64,000 bases of DNA, taken from contig NZ_CP092827.1 of assembly GCF_022533585.1 (NCBI RefSeq), positions 4,194,001 through 4,258,000 on the forward strand. The letters are read 5' to 3'. The first letter of the stretch is position 1. Every line of letters starts with the position of its first letter. Under the pieces are notes generated by a model that made no database searches, had not been told where the DNA came from, and saw only the letters and a program-made list of their open reading frames with translations. Both the position numbers and the translations under genes were made by a program. Shown here one piece after another: positions 44,200 through 53,341 of the stretch. Source of the DNA: Pseudomonas sp. LS.1a. Lineage in GTDB: Bacteria; Pseudomonadota; Gammaproteobacteria; Pseudomonadales; Pseudomonadaceae.

Positions 44200-45522
44200 T
44201 TACTCAGCCGCAGGCTTGCGCTTCTTCAGCGGCGCCAGGCCGTCAGCGCTGGCCAGCGGTGCGTTGGCCTTCGGCTTGGCGGTTGGCTTGCGCTTGGCGG
44301 CTGCCTTCTTGTCACCGGTCTTCTTCTCGACCTTTTTCTTCTTGCTGCCCGCCGCCTTGCCCGAGGCCTTGACCTTCTTAGGCCCGTTGTAGGTGCCCTT
44401 CACTTCCTTGATTACCCGGCGCTCGAATTGCTGCTTGAGGTAGCGCTCGATGCTCGACATCAGGTTCCAGTCGTTGTGGGTGATCAGCGAGATCGCCAGG
44501 CCTTCGCCACCGGCACGGCCGGTACGGCCCACGCGGTGCACGTACTCGTCACCGCTGCGCGGCATGTCGAAGTTGATCACCAGGTCCAGGCCGTCGATGT
44601 CCAGGCCACGGGCCGCAACGTCGGTAGCCACCAGTACCTTGGAGCTGCCCTGCTTGAAGCGGTCCAGGGCCAGCTTGCGGTCCTTCTGGTCCTTCTCGCC
44701 ATGCAGCACGAAGGCCTTCACGTCCTTGGCCACCAGGTGGCCGTAGATACGGTCGGCCAGGGCGCGGGTGTTGGTGAAGATGATCGCCTTGTCGAAGGTT
44801 TCGTTGGCCAGCAGCCACTGCACGATCTGCTCTTTGTGCTGGTCGTGGTCGGCGGTGATGATCTGCTGGCGGGTGCCTTCGGCCAGCTGCGAAACGCTGT
44901 TGAGCATCAGGTGCTCAGGGTCTTTCAGCACCTTGCCGATCATGTCGCGCAGGGCCGCACCACCGGTGGTGGCAGAGAACAGCAGGGTCTGCTGGCGGTT
45001 CTCGCACTCCTTGCACAGGCGCTCCATGTCTTCGGCGAAGCCCATGTCGAGCATGCGGTCGGCTTCGTCGAGGATCAGCACCTGCACGTGGGACAGGTCG
45101 AGGTTGCCGGCGTTCAGCTGCTCCAGCAGGCGACCCGGGGTGCCGATCAGCACGTCCGGCACCTTGCGCAGCATGGCGGCCTGTTCCTTGAAGTCTTCAC
45201 CACCGGTGACCAGGCCCGACTTGATGTAGGTGAACTGCGAGAACAGCTGCACCTGCTTGAGGGTCTGCTGGGCCAGTTCACGGGTCGGCAGCAGGATCAG
45301 CGCACGGATCTCCACGCGGCGCTCGCGCAGGTCGACCAGGCGGTTGAGCAGCGGCAGCACGAAGGCTGCGGTCTTGCCGCTGCCGGTCTGCGCGGTCACG
45401 CGCAGGTCACGCCCTTGCAGGGCCAGGGGGATGGCCGCGGCCTGCACCGGGGTTGGCTCGACAAAGTTAAGCTCGGCCACGGCTTTAAGCAGGCGTTCGT
45501 GCAGGGCGAATTGGGAGAACAC
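44200..45522 (-). CDS. DEAD-box RNA helicase, RhlE/SrmB-like
   Basis: A 440-aa RNA helicase. Q-motif (VEPTPVQAAAIP), Walker A AQTGSGKTAAF, PTRELAQQ, LDEADRMLDMGF (DEAD), SATTGG (variant of SAT), ARGLDIDGL and VHRVGRTGRAG are seen in order. The C-terminal 70 residues are a Lys/Ala-rich basic tail for RNA binding. It probably works in ribosome assembly or RNA decay. I prefer the GTG at 45522 (VFSQFALHERLL, GAGG upstream); the ATG at 45561 adds 13 residues. It diverges from the YbdG-type gene. Confidence 0.9.
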   Translation of the reverse strand: MFSQFALHERLLKAVAELNFVEPTPVQAAAIPLALQGRDLRVTAQTGSGKTAAFVLPLLNRLVDLRERRVEIRALILLPTRELAQQTLKQVQLFSQFTYIKSGLVTGGEDFKEQAAMLRKVPDVLIGTPGRLLEQLNAGNLDLSHVQVLILDEADRMLDMGFAEDMERLCKECENRQQTLLFSATTGGAALRDMIGKVLKDPEHLMLNSVSQLAEGTRQQIITADHDQHKEQIVQWLLANETFDKAIIFTNTRALADRIYGHLVAKDVKAFVLHGEKDQKDRKLALDRFKQGSSKVLVATDVAARGLDIDGLDLVINFDMPRSGDEYVHRVGRTGRAGGEGLAISLITHNDWNLMSSIERYLKQQFERRVIKEVKGTYNGPKKVKASGKAAGSKKKKVEKKTGDKKAAAKRKPTAKPKANAPLASADGLAPLKKRKPAAE

Positions 45523-45664
45523 GGAGGTAACCTCAGGCAAGTGCGGGAAATTCAGTTGCATAGGGTAACGTTTTCTGCCGCCTTAGCCGAATTTCTTTTG
45601 GCAACTTTGTCGCCATACGCGCTCTAATGGCGCTTCGTTTGGCAACAAGACTGTACGCAAGCCC

Positions 45665-46966
45665 ATGGATATCCAACGAATCTGGCGTGACTCCCTCGAC
45701 CTGTGGGGCACCCTTGACCAACATCCGATGTTGCACGCGGCCATCGGCCTGGCGGTGCTGCTGCTGGTTTCCCTGGTCATCGGCCGCCTGGCGCGCTTCC
45801 TGGTGCTGCATGGCGCCCGCCTGCTGGCCCGCCAGCCAGCGCTGAAGTGGCTGGATGACCTGCGCAACAACAAGGTGTTCCACCGCCTGGCGCAGACCAC
45901 GCCGTCACTGGTGCTGCAGTTCGGCCTGAAACTGGTGCCCGAGCTGTCCGACACCGCCCAGCACTTCCTCGGCAATGTCGCTCTGGCCTTTACCCTGCTG
46001 TTCATGACCATGGCGCTGTCGTGCCTGCTGGATGCCCTGCTCGACATCTATGCCCGCACCGAACACGCCCGCACCCGCTCGATCAAGGGCTACGTGCAGC
46101 TGGCCAAGATGATGTTGTGGATCTTCGCCGCCATCGTCATCGTCGCCACCCTGATCGACCGCTCGCCACTGTTGCTGCTGTCGGGCCTGGGTGCCATGTC
46201 GGCGGTGCTGCTGTTGGTGTACAAGGACACCCTGCTGTCGTTCGTCGCCAGCGTGCAGCTGACCAGCAACGACATGCTGCACGTGGGCGACTGGATCGAA
46301 ATGCCCCAGGTGGGCGCCGATGGCGACGTGGTGGACATCACCCTGCACACCGTGAAGGTGCAGAACTTCGACAAGACCATCGTCTCCATCCCCACCTGGC
46401 GCCTGATGAGCGAGTCGTTCCGCAACTACCGCGGCATGCAGCAGTCCGGTGGCCGGCGCATCAAGCGCAGCCTGTTCATCGATGCGGCCGGGGTGCGCTT
46501 TCTCACCCGCGAAGAGGAACACCGCCTGAGCCAGGTGCACCTGCTGGCCGACTACCTGGCCGCCAAGCGTCAGGAACTGCAGCGCTGGAACGAGGCCATG
46601 GGGCCGGTGGCCGAGCTGTCGGCCAACCGCCGCAAGCTCACCAACATAGGCACCTTCCGCGCGTTTGCCCTGGCCTACCTGAAGAACCACCCCAATGTTC
46701 ACCCGAACATGACCTGCATGGTACGGCAGATGCAGACCACCGCCGAGGGCGTACCGCTGGAGATCTACTGCTTTACCACCACCACCGTGTGGGCCGATTA
46801 CGAGCGGATCCAGGGGGATATCTTCGACTACCTGCTAGCGGTGTTGCCGGAATTTGGCTTGAGCCTGTATCAGCAGCCGAGTGGCAACGACATGCGGGTG
46901 GGGTTGAGCGGGCGTGTATCGCAAGAGCCTGTGCCGCGTCGGCTGGAAGAAATGAGCGAGGCTTGA
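45665..46966 (+). CDS. mechanosensitive channel, YbdG-like
   Basis: A 433-aa inner-membrane channel of the MscS superfamily, miniconductance type. Five or so hydrophobic segments lead to the pore helix region LSGLGAMSAVLLLVYKDTLL and the MscS beta domain (MLHVGDWIEMPQVGADGDVVDI, VSIPTWRLMSESFRN). The insert in the C-terminal part is characteristic of YbdG (MscM). It protects cells on osmotic downshift. Divergent from the helicase, with 142 bases between chosen starts. Confidence 0.91.
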   Translation: MDIQRIWRDSLDLWGTLDQHPMLHAAIGLAVLLLVSLVIGRLARFLVLHGARLLARQPALKWLDDLRNNKVFHRLAQTTPSLVLQFGLKLVPELSDTAQHFLGNVALAFTLLFMTMALSCLLDALLDIYARTEHARTRSIKGYVQLAKMMLWIFAAIVIVATLIDRSPLLLLSGLGAMSAVLLLVYKDTLLSFVASVQLTSNDMLHVGDWIEMPQVGADGDVVDITLHTVKVQNFDKTIVSIPTWRLMSESFRNYRGMQQSGGRRIKRSLFIDAAGVRFLTREEEHRLSQVHLLADYLAAKRQELQRWNEAMGPVAELSANRRKLTNIGTFRAFALAYLKNHPNVHPNMTCMVRQMQTTAEGVPLEIYCFTTTTVWADYERIQGDIFDYLLAVLPEFGLSLYQQPSGNDMRVGLSGRVSQEPVPRRLEEMSEA

Positions 46967-47287
46967 GATTGCCAGGGCTGCTTCGTAGCCCATGGCCCAG
47001 CCCTTTGGGCTGCGCTGTCGCGTAGATAACTGAAATTGCAAGCAATCCGCGCACCCTGTGGGAGCGGCTTTAGCCGCGAAGAATCCAACGCGGTGCATGG
47101 CACCGGCTGCGCCGGTGTTCGCGGCTAAAGCCGCTCCCACAGGGCCCCTGCTAATTCAATGAGTTATGTGCAGTTCAATGAGAGCTGGCTTGCCGGCGAT
47201 GGGCCGCAAAGCGGCCCCAAATTGCTTGATTGACAGGCATTACGCCTGAGGGGTGTTTAAGCAGCCCCTTTCCGTGCCAAGGCCGAG
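46967..47287. other. gene-free stretch between ybdG-like and NCS1 permease genes
   Basis: These 321 bases hold a short hairpin CAGCCC-TTT-GGGCTG at 46998-47012, a REP pair at 47055-47144 and a further hairpin near 47200 (GGGCCGC-AAA-GCGGCCC). I see no gene or promoter. Confidence 0.6.
47055..47144. repeat. REP pair (GGCTTTAGCC subtype)
   Basis: Inverted arms CCTGTGGGAGCGGCTTTAGC and complement. Bases 47088-47144 are identical to 26903-26959 in direct orientation. Confidence 0.9.
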
Positions 47288-48664
47288 TCAGGGGTGCGCA
47301 TTCCAGGTTGTCGAAAGCGGCTTGCTCTCGCGTCCATGGACCATGCAATACAGCGCGCCAGCCAGGATCAACCCCATCGCCCAACTGATGTCCGCCCCCA
47401 GCCACTCGGCCACGAAGCCCGTGTAGAACGACAGCTTCATGAACGGGATGGTACCGATGATCGACACGGCGTACACCGCCAGGCTTCGACGATTGAAGCA
47501 GCCATAACGCCCCTTGGCGTCATACAGCGCCCCCACATCATAGTGGCCGCGGCACACCCAGTAGTAATCCACCAGGTTGATCGCGCTCCATGGAATCAGC
47601 AGGTACAGCTGGCCGATCAGGATGTCGGCAAAGAACGTATCGAAATTGTACTGGGTGGCGATGGCGATCACCGTTGCCGCTGCGGTCAGGCCAGCCATTA
47701 CCAGGGCCTTGGCAGTCGCGGTCACGCGCCGGATGGTCTTGAAGGCGCCAAAGATCGTGACCGACGACATGTAGGCACTGTACAGGCACAGGACGTTGTA
47801 CTGGATCACCCCCAGCGCAATCACTGCCAGCGCCAACGGCGCCCACGGGCCAAACAACGCGGCAATGGCTGTGGCCGGGTCATGCCCCAGTGCCGAGGGC
47901 AGCTCCACGGCTACCAGCGCGCCCAATGCCATCATGGCGAAGGAGCCCAGCGCACAACCGCAATAGGTGGCCCAGAACGTGGCGCGCGGGTTGACGTTGG
48001 CCGGGAGGTAGCGCGAGTAATCGGCCACATACGGGCCATACCCCAGCGTCCACGAGGCCGACTGGGCAACGATCAGGTTGAACGCGGTGAACGAAAAGCC
48101 GGTACTCACCGCCGTTGTGGTTGCCATGTCGCCGGGGTGCAGCAGAATCAGCACCAGGGCACCAGCAAAAACCAAGGTGGACAACAGGCTCATCCACGCC
48201 CCGAGGCGGTGGATGAGTTCGTAGCCGACAAAGCCGATGACAAAGGTCAGCAAGCCAACCACCACGATCGCCTGGTCATCGCTCATGGGCACCAGGGCCT
48301 GCAGGGCATTGCGCATCAGCACGCCGCTGGCGGCGAGGAACAGGACTGCGGCCGTGACCATCACCAGCAGTGGGAGCGCCGCGCCATGGACACCGAACTG
48401 GGCCCGGCTCTGGATCATCTGTGGCACGCCCAGGTGTGGCCCCTGGGCAGAGTGCGCGGCCATGAACACGGTGCCGATCAGGTTGCCGACCAACAGGCCC
48501 AGCAAGGTCCAGCCCAGGCTCAGCCCCGAGGCCACGCCCAGGGTGCCGACCATCAGGGCGGTTATCTGGAAGTTGGAGCTGAACCAGATGGTGAACAATC
48601 GTTTAGGCGTGCCATAACGCTCAGCGTGTGGGACAAATTCGATACTTCGCGTTTCTAGCTTCAC
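47288..48664 (-). CDS. NCS1-family purine/cytosine permease
   Basis: A 458-aa inner-membrane importer of the nucleobase:cation symporter-1 family, twelve hydrophobic segments. FTIWFSSNFQITALMVGTLG (helix 1), QGPHLGVPQMIQSRAQFGVHG and SWTLGYGPYVADYSRYLP are family signatures shared with CodB and related carriers. The substrate is likely a nucleobase, allantoin or hydantoin type; context gives no hint. The start is GTG 48664, with GGGAG six bases upstream; a 6-bp hairpin (CCCGAT/ATCGGG) covers that ribosome site. Confidence 0.88.
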   Translation of the reverse strand: MKLETRSIEFVPHAERYGTPKRLFTIWFSSNFQITALMVGTLGVASGLSLGWTLLGLLVGNLIGTVFMAAHSAQGPHLGVPQMIQSRAQFGVHGAALPLLVMVTAAVLFLAASGVLMRNALQALVPMSDDQAIVVVGLLTFVIGFVGYELIHRLGAWMSLLSTLVFAGALVLILLHPGDMATTTAVSTGFSFTAFNLIVAQSASWTLGYGPYVADYSRYLPANVNPRATFWATYCGCALGSFAMMALGALVAVELPSALGHDPATAIAALFGPWAPLALAVIALGVIQYNVLCLYSAYMSSVTIFGAFKTIRRVTATAKALVMAGLTAAATVIAIATQYNFDTFFADILIGQLYLLIPWSAINLVDYYWVCRGHYDVGALYDAKGRYGCFNRRSLAVYAVSIIGTIPFMKLSFYTGFVAEWLGADISWAMGLILAGALYCMVHGRESKPLSTTWNAHP

Positions 48665-48736
48665 GCCGGTCTCCCGATTTTATTTTCATGATTATCGGGT
48701 AGGTACCGGCGGGATTTGGGTTCAGTAACGAACGCG

Positions 48737-49618
48737 TCATAGCTGACTGCGCCATGGCTTGCTTGATAACGTCAGGGTACCCAGGCGGCTCATCCACACC
48801 GACGCCAGGATCACCGCCCCGCCGATGAACAGCCTGCCCAGTGGTTCGTCCTGGTTCCAGATCAGCAAATTGATCAGCAGCCCTACCGGTACATGCAGGT
48901 TGTTCATCACCGCCAGCGTCGCGCCCGAAACCAGGCAGGCGCCCTTGTTCCACCAATACAGCCCCAGCGCCGTCGGGCACAGGCCCAGGAACAGCAACAC
49001 CAGCCACTGCACGTTGCTGGTCGGCAAATGCTGGGCATTGCCAAACAGCAGGAAGGCCGGCAACACCACGATCAACGCGCCCAGGTAGAAATAGCCAAAG
49101 CGCTTGTAGTGCGGCAGGTCGCTGGGGTGGCGTGCGACCAGGTGGCGGTACAGCACCTGGCCGGCGGCATAGGTAAAGTTGGCCAGTTGCAGCAGCAGGA
49201 AGCCGATGAAGAACTCGCCGCTGATGGTGTCGAAGCGGATCACCGCAGCACCGGCCACCGCCACCAGCGCTGCCACCAGGGCCCACGGGTTGAAGCGCCG
49301 GTTCATGGCGTCTTCGATCAGCGTCACGTGCAACGGCGTGAGAATGGTGAACAGCAGCACCTCCGGTACGGTGAGCACGCGAAAGCTCAGGTACAGGCAG
49401 ACGTAGGTGATGCCGTACTGCAGCGCACCGATCAGCAGCATCGCGCGCATGAAGCGCGGCTCGACCTGGCGCCAGCGGGTCAGCGGCAGGAACACCAGGC
49501 CAGCCAGCACCACGCGCGCGAGCACGGCAAAGTAGCTGTCGACGTGCCCGGCCAGGTACTCGCCAATCAGGCTGAAGGAAAACGCCTGGATCAGCGCGAC
49601 GATTATCAGGTAGCCCAT
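48737..49618 (-). CDS. EamA/DMT-family transporter
   Basis: A 293-aa inner-membrane protein with ten hydrophobic segments. SFSLIGEYLAGHVDSYFAVLAR and LFTILTPLHVTLIEDAMNRRF (each shown in part) define the YtfF/carboxylate-amine branch of the DMT superfamily. The role is metabolite export, substrate unknown. It lies upstream of the NCS1 permease on the same strand with 72 bases between, so co-transcription is possible. Confidence 0.88.
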   Translation of the reverse strand: MGYLIIVALIQAFSFSLIGEYLAGHVDSYFAVLARVVLAGLVFLPLTRWRQVEPRFMRAMLLIGALQYGITYVCLYLSFRVLTVPEVLLFTILTPLHVTLIEDAMNRRFNPWALVAALVAVAGAAVIRFDTISGEFFIGFLLLQLANFTYAAGQVLYRHLVARHPSDLPHYKRFGYFYLGALIVVLPAFLLFGNAQHLPTSNVQWLVLLFLGLCPTALGLYWWNKGACLVSGATLAVMNNLHVPVGLLINLLIWNQDEPLGRLFIGGAVILASVWMSRLGTLTLSSKPWRSQL

Positions 49619-49692
49619 GGTTGCCTCTCGTGGATCAAGGCCGCGACCTTAGCGGGTTGCGATGAATGAGTTCAACCATGAGGAATGTGGGG

Positions 49693-49800
49693 CTGTGCCG
49701 GCCTCTTCGCGGGTAAACCCGCTCCCACAGGGACACTACTGATCTCAGGTGCCGTGATATTCCTGTGGGAGCGGGTTTACCCGCGAAGAGGCCGGCACAG
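49693..49800. repeat. REP pair
   Basis: Inverted pair with arms CTGTGCCGGCCTCTTCGCGG, between azoR and the EamA gene. Confidence 0.92.
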
Positions 49801-49823
49801 GCCCCCACAAAATTCACAGGCAT

Positions 49824-49850
49824 AAAAAAGCCCGGCCATGCGGGCCGGGC
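49824..49850 (-). terminator. azoR intrinsic terminator
   Basis: GCCCGGCC and GGCCGGGC form an 8-bp GC stem with a five-base loop; on the minus strand six T residues follow. It lies 54 bases beyond the azoR stop. Confidence 0.9.
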
Positions 49851-49903
49851 AGGTACACCCAAAGGAGCAACAACAGGTGTCAGGGTTGGGAATTCGCTAA
49901 GCT

Positions 49904-50503
49904 TCAGGCCACCGCCGCCAGCTTGGCCTTGGCCTGGTTGACGCCCTTCTCGTGGAACTCGCCGCTCATGTTCAGGCCTTCGGCATGGATGAAGTCGACA
50001 TCGTGAATGCCGATGAAGGCCATTACCTGGCGCAGGTACGGTTCCTGGTGGTCGCTGGTGGCACCGGCGTGGATGCCGCCACGGGCCGTCAGGACAATGG
50101 CGCGCTTGCCGGTCAGCAAGCCCTGCGGGCCGGTGGGGGTGTACTTGAAGGTGATGCCGGCACGCAGCACGTGGTCCAGCCAGGCCTTGAGGGTGCTGGG
50201 GATGGTGAAGTTGTACATCGGCGCAGCCATCACCAGCACATCGGCAGCAAGCAATTCATCAGTCAGTTGGTTGGATCGGGCCAGCGCTTCCAGTTCGGCA
50301 GCGCTGCGCTGTTCTTCAGGCTTCATCCAGCCACCCAGCAGGTTGGCGTCCAGGTGCGGCACCGGGTTCACGGCCAGGTCGCGCACGCTGATCTGATCGG
50401 CCGGGTGGGCGGCCTGCCACTGCTGGATGAAATCACGGGTCAGCTGACGGGAAACGGAATCCTGCTGGCGGGCGCTGCTTTCGATGATCAGTACGCGGGA
50501 CAT
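49904..50503 (-). CDS. azoR: FMN-dependent NADH-azoreductase
   Basis: A 199-aa flavodoxin-fold quinone/azo reductase. IIESSARQQDSVSRQLTRDF is the FMN-phosphate loop, APMYNFTIPSTLKAWLDHVLRAG the conserved core (MYNF contacts the isoalloxazine) and LTARGG the second FMN loop. It reduces quinones and azo dyes by two electrons and protects from thiol stress. I chose ATG 50503 with GGAGG upstream. Two ATCGAT sites stand in its upstream region, possible targets of the LysR gene at 50978. Confidence 0.93.
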   Translation of the reverse strand: MSRVLIIESSARQQDSVSRQLTRDFIQQWQAAHPADQISVRDLAVNPVPHLDANLLGGWMKPEEQRSAAELEALARSNQLTDELLAADVLVMAAPMYNFTIPSTLKAWLDHVLRAGITFKYTPTGPQGLLTGKRAIVLTARGGIHAGATSDHQEPYLRQVMAFIGIHDVDFIHAEGLNMSGEFHEKGVNQAKAKLAAVA

Positions 50504-50564
50504 TGGGGGTGCCTCCATCGGCAAAAAGGGTTGCGATTCGATGGAGGTGAGATTACGGCTTGAC

Positions 50565-50606
50565 CTATCGATAAAAAAGCGTAAAAAATGGGTTCAATCT
50601 ATCGAT
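50565..50606. promoter_or_regulatory. paired CTATCGAT sites upstream of azoR
   Basis: CTATCGAT occurs at 50565-50572 and again at 50599-50606, 34 bases apart, in an AT-rich stretch 60-100 bases before the azoR start. The spacing would suit a tetrameric LysR regulator. Confidence 0.4.
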
Positions 50607-50614
50607 TTATCAGC

Positions 50615-50929
50615 TTATTCTGCAGTGCAGTTCAAGGCGATCCGTAGTTTGATGATCTGCCGGTTGAACTTGGCGGTGACATCGACACTTTTCCCGGCCG
50701 GTACCATCACCCGGCGCACCCGTGGTGCTTCCGGGCCGTTGCGGAAGGTCACCTTGCACGCGGCCGGTACCTGCCCATAGTTGTTGAGGGTGATGGCGCC
50801 AATGTCATAGGCCGTGTCATAGGCGGTGTAGTCGAGCTTGACTCCGGTCAGTTCCTTCTCCACGTCGATGGGATAAGCCATGGCCCCGAGGGGCAGGCAC
50901 ATCAGTATTGCCGCACAACATTTCTTCAT
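50615..50929 (-). CDS. small exported protein of unknown function
   Basis: A 104-aa protein with a signal peptide (MKKCCAAILMCLPLGAMA, cleavage before YPID). The mature part is beta-rich with the conserved-looking YDIGAITLNNYGQVPAACKV and two Cys (PAACKV, ALNCTAE) that may pair in the periplasm. Similar short proteins occur in pseudomonads; no function is known to me. It diverges from the LysR gene. Confidence 0.8.
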   Translation of the reverse strand: MKKCCAAILMCLPLGAMAYPIDVEKELTGVKLDYTAYDTAYDIGAITLNNYGQVPAACKVTFRNGPEAPRVRRVMVPAGKSVDVTAKFNRQIIKLRIALNCTAE

Positions 50930-50977
50930 GGGCCGCTCTCCTTGAAAGAGCGCAGCTTAGGACAACAGGAGCGAAAG

Positions 50978-51901
50978 ATGAAAGCGCCGCGCGTAACCCT
51001 TGACCAGTGGCGAACCCTGCAAGCAGTGGTCGATCACGGCGGGTTTGCCCAGGCCGCCGAGGCACTGCACCGCTCGCAGTCATCGGTCAGCTACACCGTG
51101 GCCCGCATGCAGGAGCAACTGGGCGTGCCGCTGCTGCGCATCGACGGCCGCAAGGCGGTACTCACCGAGGCCGGCAATGTCCTGCTGCGCCGCTCCCGCC
51201 ATCTGGTCAAGCAGGCCAGCCAGCTCGAAGACCTCGCCCACCACATGGAACAGGGTTGGGAGGCCGAGGTACGCCTGGTGGTCGATGCCGCCTACCCCAG
51301 CGCCCGCCTGGTACGCGCCCTGGCCGCGTTCATGCCGCAGAGCCGCGGCTGCCGCGTGCGCCTGCGTGAAGAAGTGCTGTCTGGCGTCGAGGAAGTGATG
51401 CACGAAGGCATCGCCGACCTGGCCATCAGCAGCTACAGCATCGGCGGCTACCTGGGCGCCGAACTGAGCGCGGTGGAGTTCGTCGCCGTTGCCCACCCCG
51501 AACACAGCCTGCACCGCCTGGGCCGCGAGCTGACCTTCCAGGACCTGGAAAGCCAGTTGCAGGTGGTAATCCGCGACTCCGGCCGCGCTCAGCCGCGCGA
51601 TGTCGGCTGGCTGGGTGCCGAGCAGCGCTGGACCGTCGGCAGCCTGGGCACCGCCGCTACCTTCGTCAGCAGCGGCCTGGGCTTTGCCTGGCTGCCCCGG
51701 CACATGATCGAGCGCGAGCTGCGCGAAGGCGTGCTCAAGCCGTTGCCGCTGGATCAGGGTGGCAGCCGCCACCCACTGTTCTACCTTTATTCGAGCAAAG
51801 AGAAGACCTTGGGCCCGGCCACGCAGATTCTCATCGACCTGCTGCGCAATTTCGACACCGCCCCACTGGACGTGCCCTTCGCAGCCCCCCCACAAGCCTG
51901 A
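50978..51901 (+). CDS. LysR-family regulator
   Basis: A 307-aa LysR protein. Helix-turn-helix: VDHGGFAQAAEALHRSQSSV (residues about 18-37) with SYTVARMQEQLGVPLL. AGGAG lies six bases before the ATG. The alpha/beta hydrolase follows 13 bases downstream, so they may be one transcript. Targets could be the hydrolase or azoR across the small exported gene; the sequence does not decide. Confidence 0.9.
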   Translation: MKAPRVTLDQWRTLQAVVDHGGFAQAAEALHRSQSSVSYTVARMQEQLGVPLLRIDGRKAVLTEAGNVLLRRSRHLVKQASQLEDLAHHMEQGWEAEVRLVVDAAYPSARLVRALAAFMPQSRGCRVRLREEVLSGVEEVMHEGIADLAISSYSIGGYLGAELSAVEFVAVAHPEHSLHRLGRELTFQDLESQLQVVIRDSGRAQPRDVGWLGAEQRWTVGSLGTAATFVSSGLGFAWLPRHMIERELREGVLKPLPLDQGGSRHPLFYLYSSKEKTLGPATQILIDLLRNFDTAPLDVPFAAPPQA

Positions 51902-51914
51902 GAGGACCGCGCCC

Positions 51915-52727
51915 ATGGCCTATTTCGAACACGAAGGATGCGCACTGCATTACGAGGAATATGGCCAGGGCGAACCCTTGGTATTGCTGCATGGCCTGGG
52001 CTCCAGCTGCCAGGACTGGGAGCTGCAGGTGCCGGTGCTCAGCCGCCACTACCGGGTGATCCTCATGGACATCCGTGGCCACGGCCGCTCCGACAAGCCA
52101 CGCGACGGTTACCAGATCGCCACCTTCAGTGCCGACCTGCTGGCCCTGCTCGAACACCTGCACACCGGCCCCGTGCACTTCGTCGGCCTGTCCATGGGCG
52201 GCATGGTCGGCTTCCAGTTTGCCGTCGACCACCCGCAATGGCTGCGCAGCCTGTGCATCGTCAACAGCGCCCCCGAGGTCAAGCGCCGCACCCGCAATGA
52301 CTGGCTGTGGTGGCTCAAGCGCTGGGGCCTGGCGCGCCTGCTCAGTGTCGAAACCGTCGGCAAGGGCCTGGCCGAGCGGCTGTTTCCCAAACCGCAGCAG
52401 GCCGAACTGCGGCAGAAAATGGCCCAGCGCTGGGCACGCAACGACAAGCGCGCCTACCTCAAGAGCTTCGACGCCATCGTCGACTGGGGCGTGCAGGAAC
52501 GCATCGGGCAGATCCACTGTCCTACCCTGGTGGTTGCCGCCGACCACGATTACACGCCGATACAACTGAAGCAGCGCTACGTCGCCCTGATGCCTCACGC
52601 CAGGCTGGTGGTCATCGACGATTCCCGGCACGCTACACCCCTCGACCAACCCGAGGTCTTCAACCAGACCCTGCTGCAATTCCTTGCAGCCGCTTCCACC
52701 TCTCAAGGATCTTTGAGCCCATGCTGA
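51915..52727 (+). CDS. alpha/beta-fold hydrolase
   Basis: A 270-aa hydrolase of the 3-oxoadipate enol-lactonase/esterase type. [14 protein letters not shown] is the oxyanion loop, Ser93 in GLSMGG the nucleophile, DHDYTP the probable acid and SRHATPL the histidine. The natural substrate is unknown. Its stop overlaps the ppiA start by seven bases, so translation of the two is coupled. Confidence 0.88.
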   Translation: MAYFEHEGCALHYEEYGQGEPLVLLHGLGSSCQDWELQVPVLSRHYRVILMDIRGHGRSDKPRDGYQIATFSADLLALLEHLHTGPVHFVGLSMGGMVGFQFAVDHPQWLRSLCIVNSAPEVKRRTRNDWLWWLKRWGLARLLSVETVGKGLAERLFPKPQQAELRQKMAQRWARNDKRAYLKSFDAIVDWGVQERIGQIHCPTLVVAADHDYTPIQLKQRYVALMPHARLVVIDDSRHATPLDQPEVFNQTLLQFLAAASTSQGSLSPC

Positions 52728-53278
52728 AAAAACTCCTGCTCACCGCCTGCTCGGTCGCCTTCGCCACCAGCGTCATGGCCTCCGACAAGACCCCGCACGT
52801 ATTGCTGGACACCAGCTTCGGCCAGGTCGAAATCGAGCTGAATGCCGAGAAGGCGCCGGTCAGTACCAAGAACTTCCTCGAGTACGTCGACAGCGGCTTC
52901 TACAACAACACCATCTTCCACCGTGTAATCCCGGGCTTCATGGTCCAGGGCGGCGGCTTCACCGACCAGATGGTGCAGAAGAACACCCGCGCCCCGATCA
53001 CCAACGAAGCCGGCAACGGCCTGCAGAACACCCGTGGCACGCTGGCCATGGCCCGTACCCAGGACCCGAACTCGGCCACCAGCCAGTTCTTCATCAACGT
53101 GGCCGACAACGACTTCCTCAACCCTGGGCGTGACCGTGGCTATGCCGTGTTCGGCAAGGTGACCAAGGGCATGGAGGTGGTCGACCAGATCGTCAATTCG
53201 CCGACCACCATCAAGAAAGGCATGCGCGATGTACCGGCCGACCCGGTCTACATCAAGTCGGCCAAACGCATCGACTGA
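52721..53278 (+). CDS. ppiA: periplasmic peptidyl-prolyl cis-trans isomerase A (cyclophilin)
   Basis: A 185-aa cyclophilin with signal peptide (to about residue 20, SVMA/SDKT). Active-site residues are visible in [15 protein letters not shown] (Arg and Phe of the proline pocket), and [14 protein letters not shown] carries the conserved Gln-Phe-Phe. It speeds prolyl isomerisation during folding of exported proteins. The start overlaps the hydrolase stop. The Trp of eukaryotic cyclophilins is replaced, as usual in bacteria. Confidence 0.94.
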   Translation: MLKKLLLTACSVAFATSVMASDKTPHVLLDTSFGQVEIELNAEKAPVSTKNFLEYVDSGFYNNTIFHRVIPGFMVQGGGFTDQMVQKNTRAPITNEAGNGLQNTRGTLAMARTQDPNSATSQFFINVADNDFLNPGRDRGYAVFGKVTKGMEVVDQIVNSPTTIKKGMRDVPADPVYIKSAKRID

Positions 53279-53341
53279 CCGCAGGCTTCACAGGGACGTG
53301 AAACCGCCTGAGGGCCGGATGAAACAGGAGTGTCGTCACCC

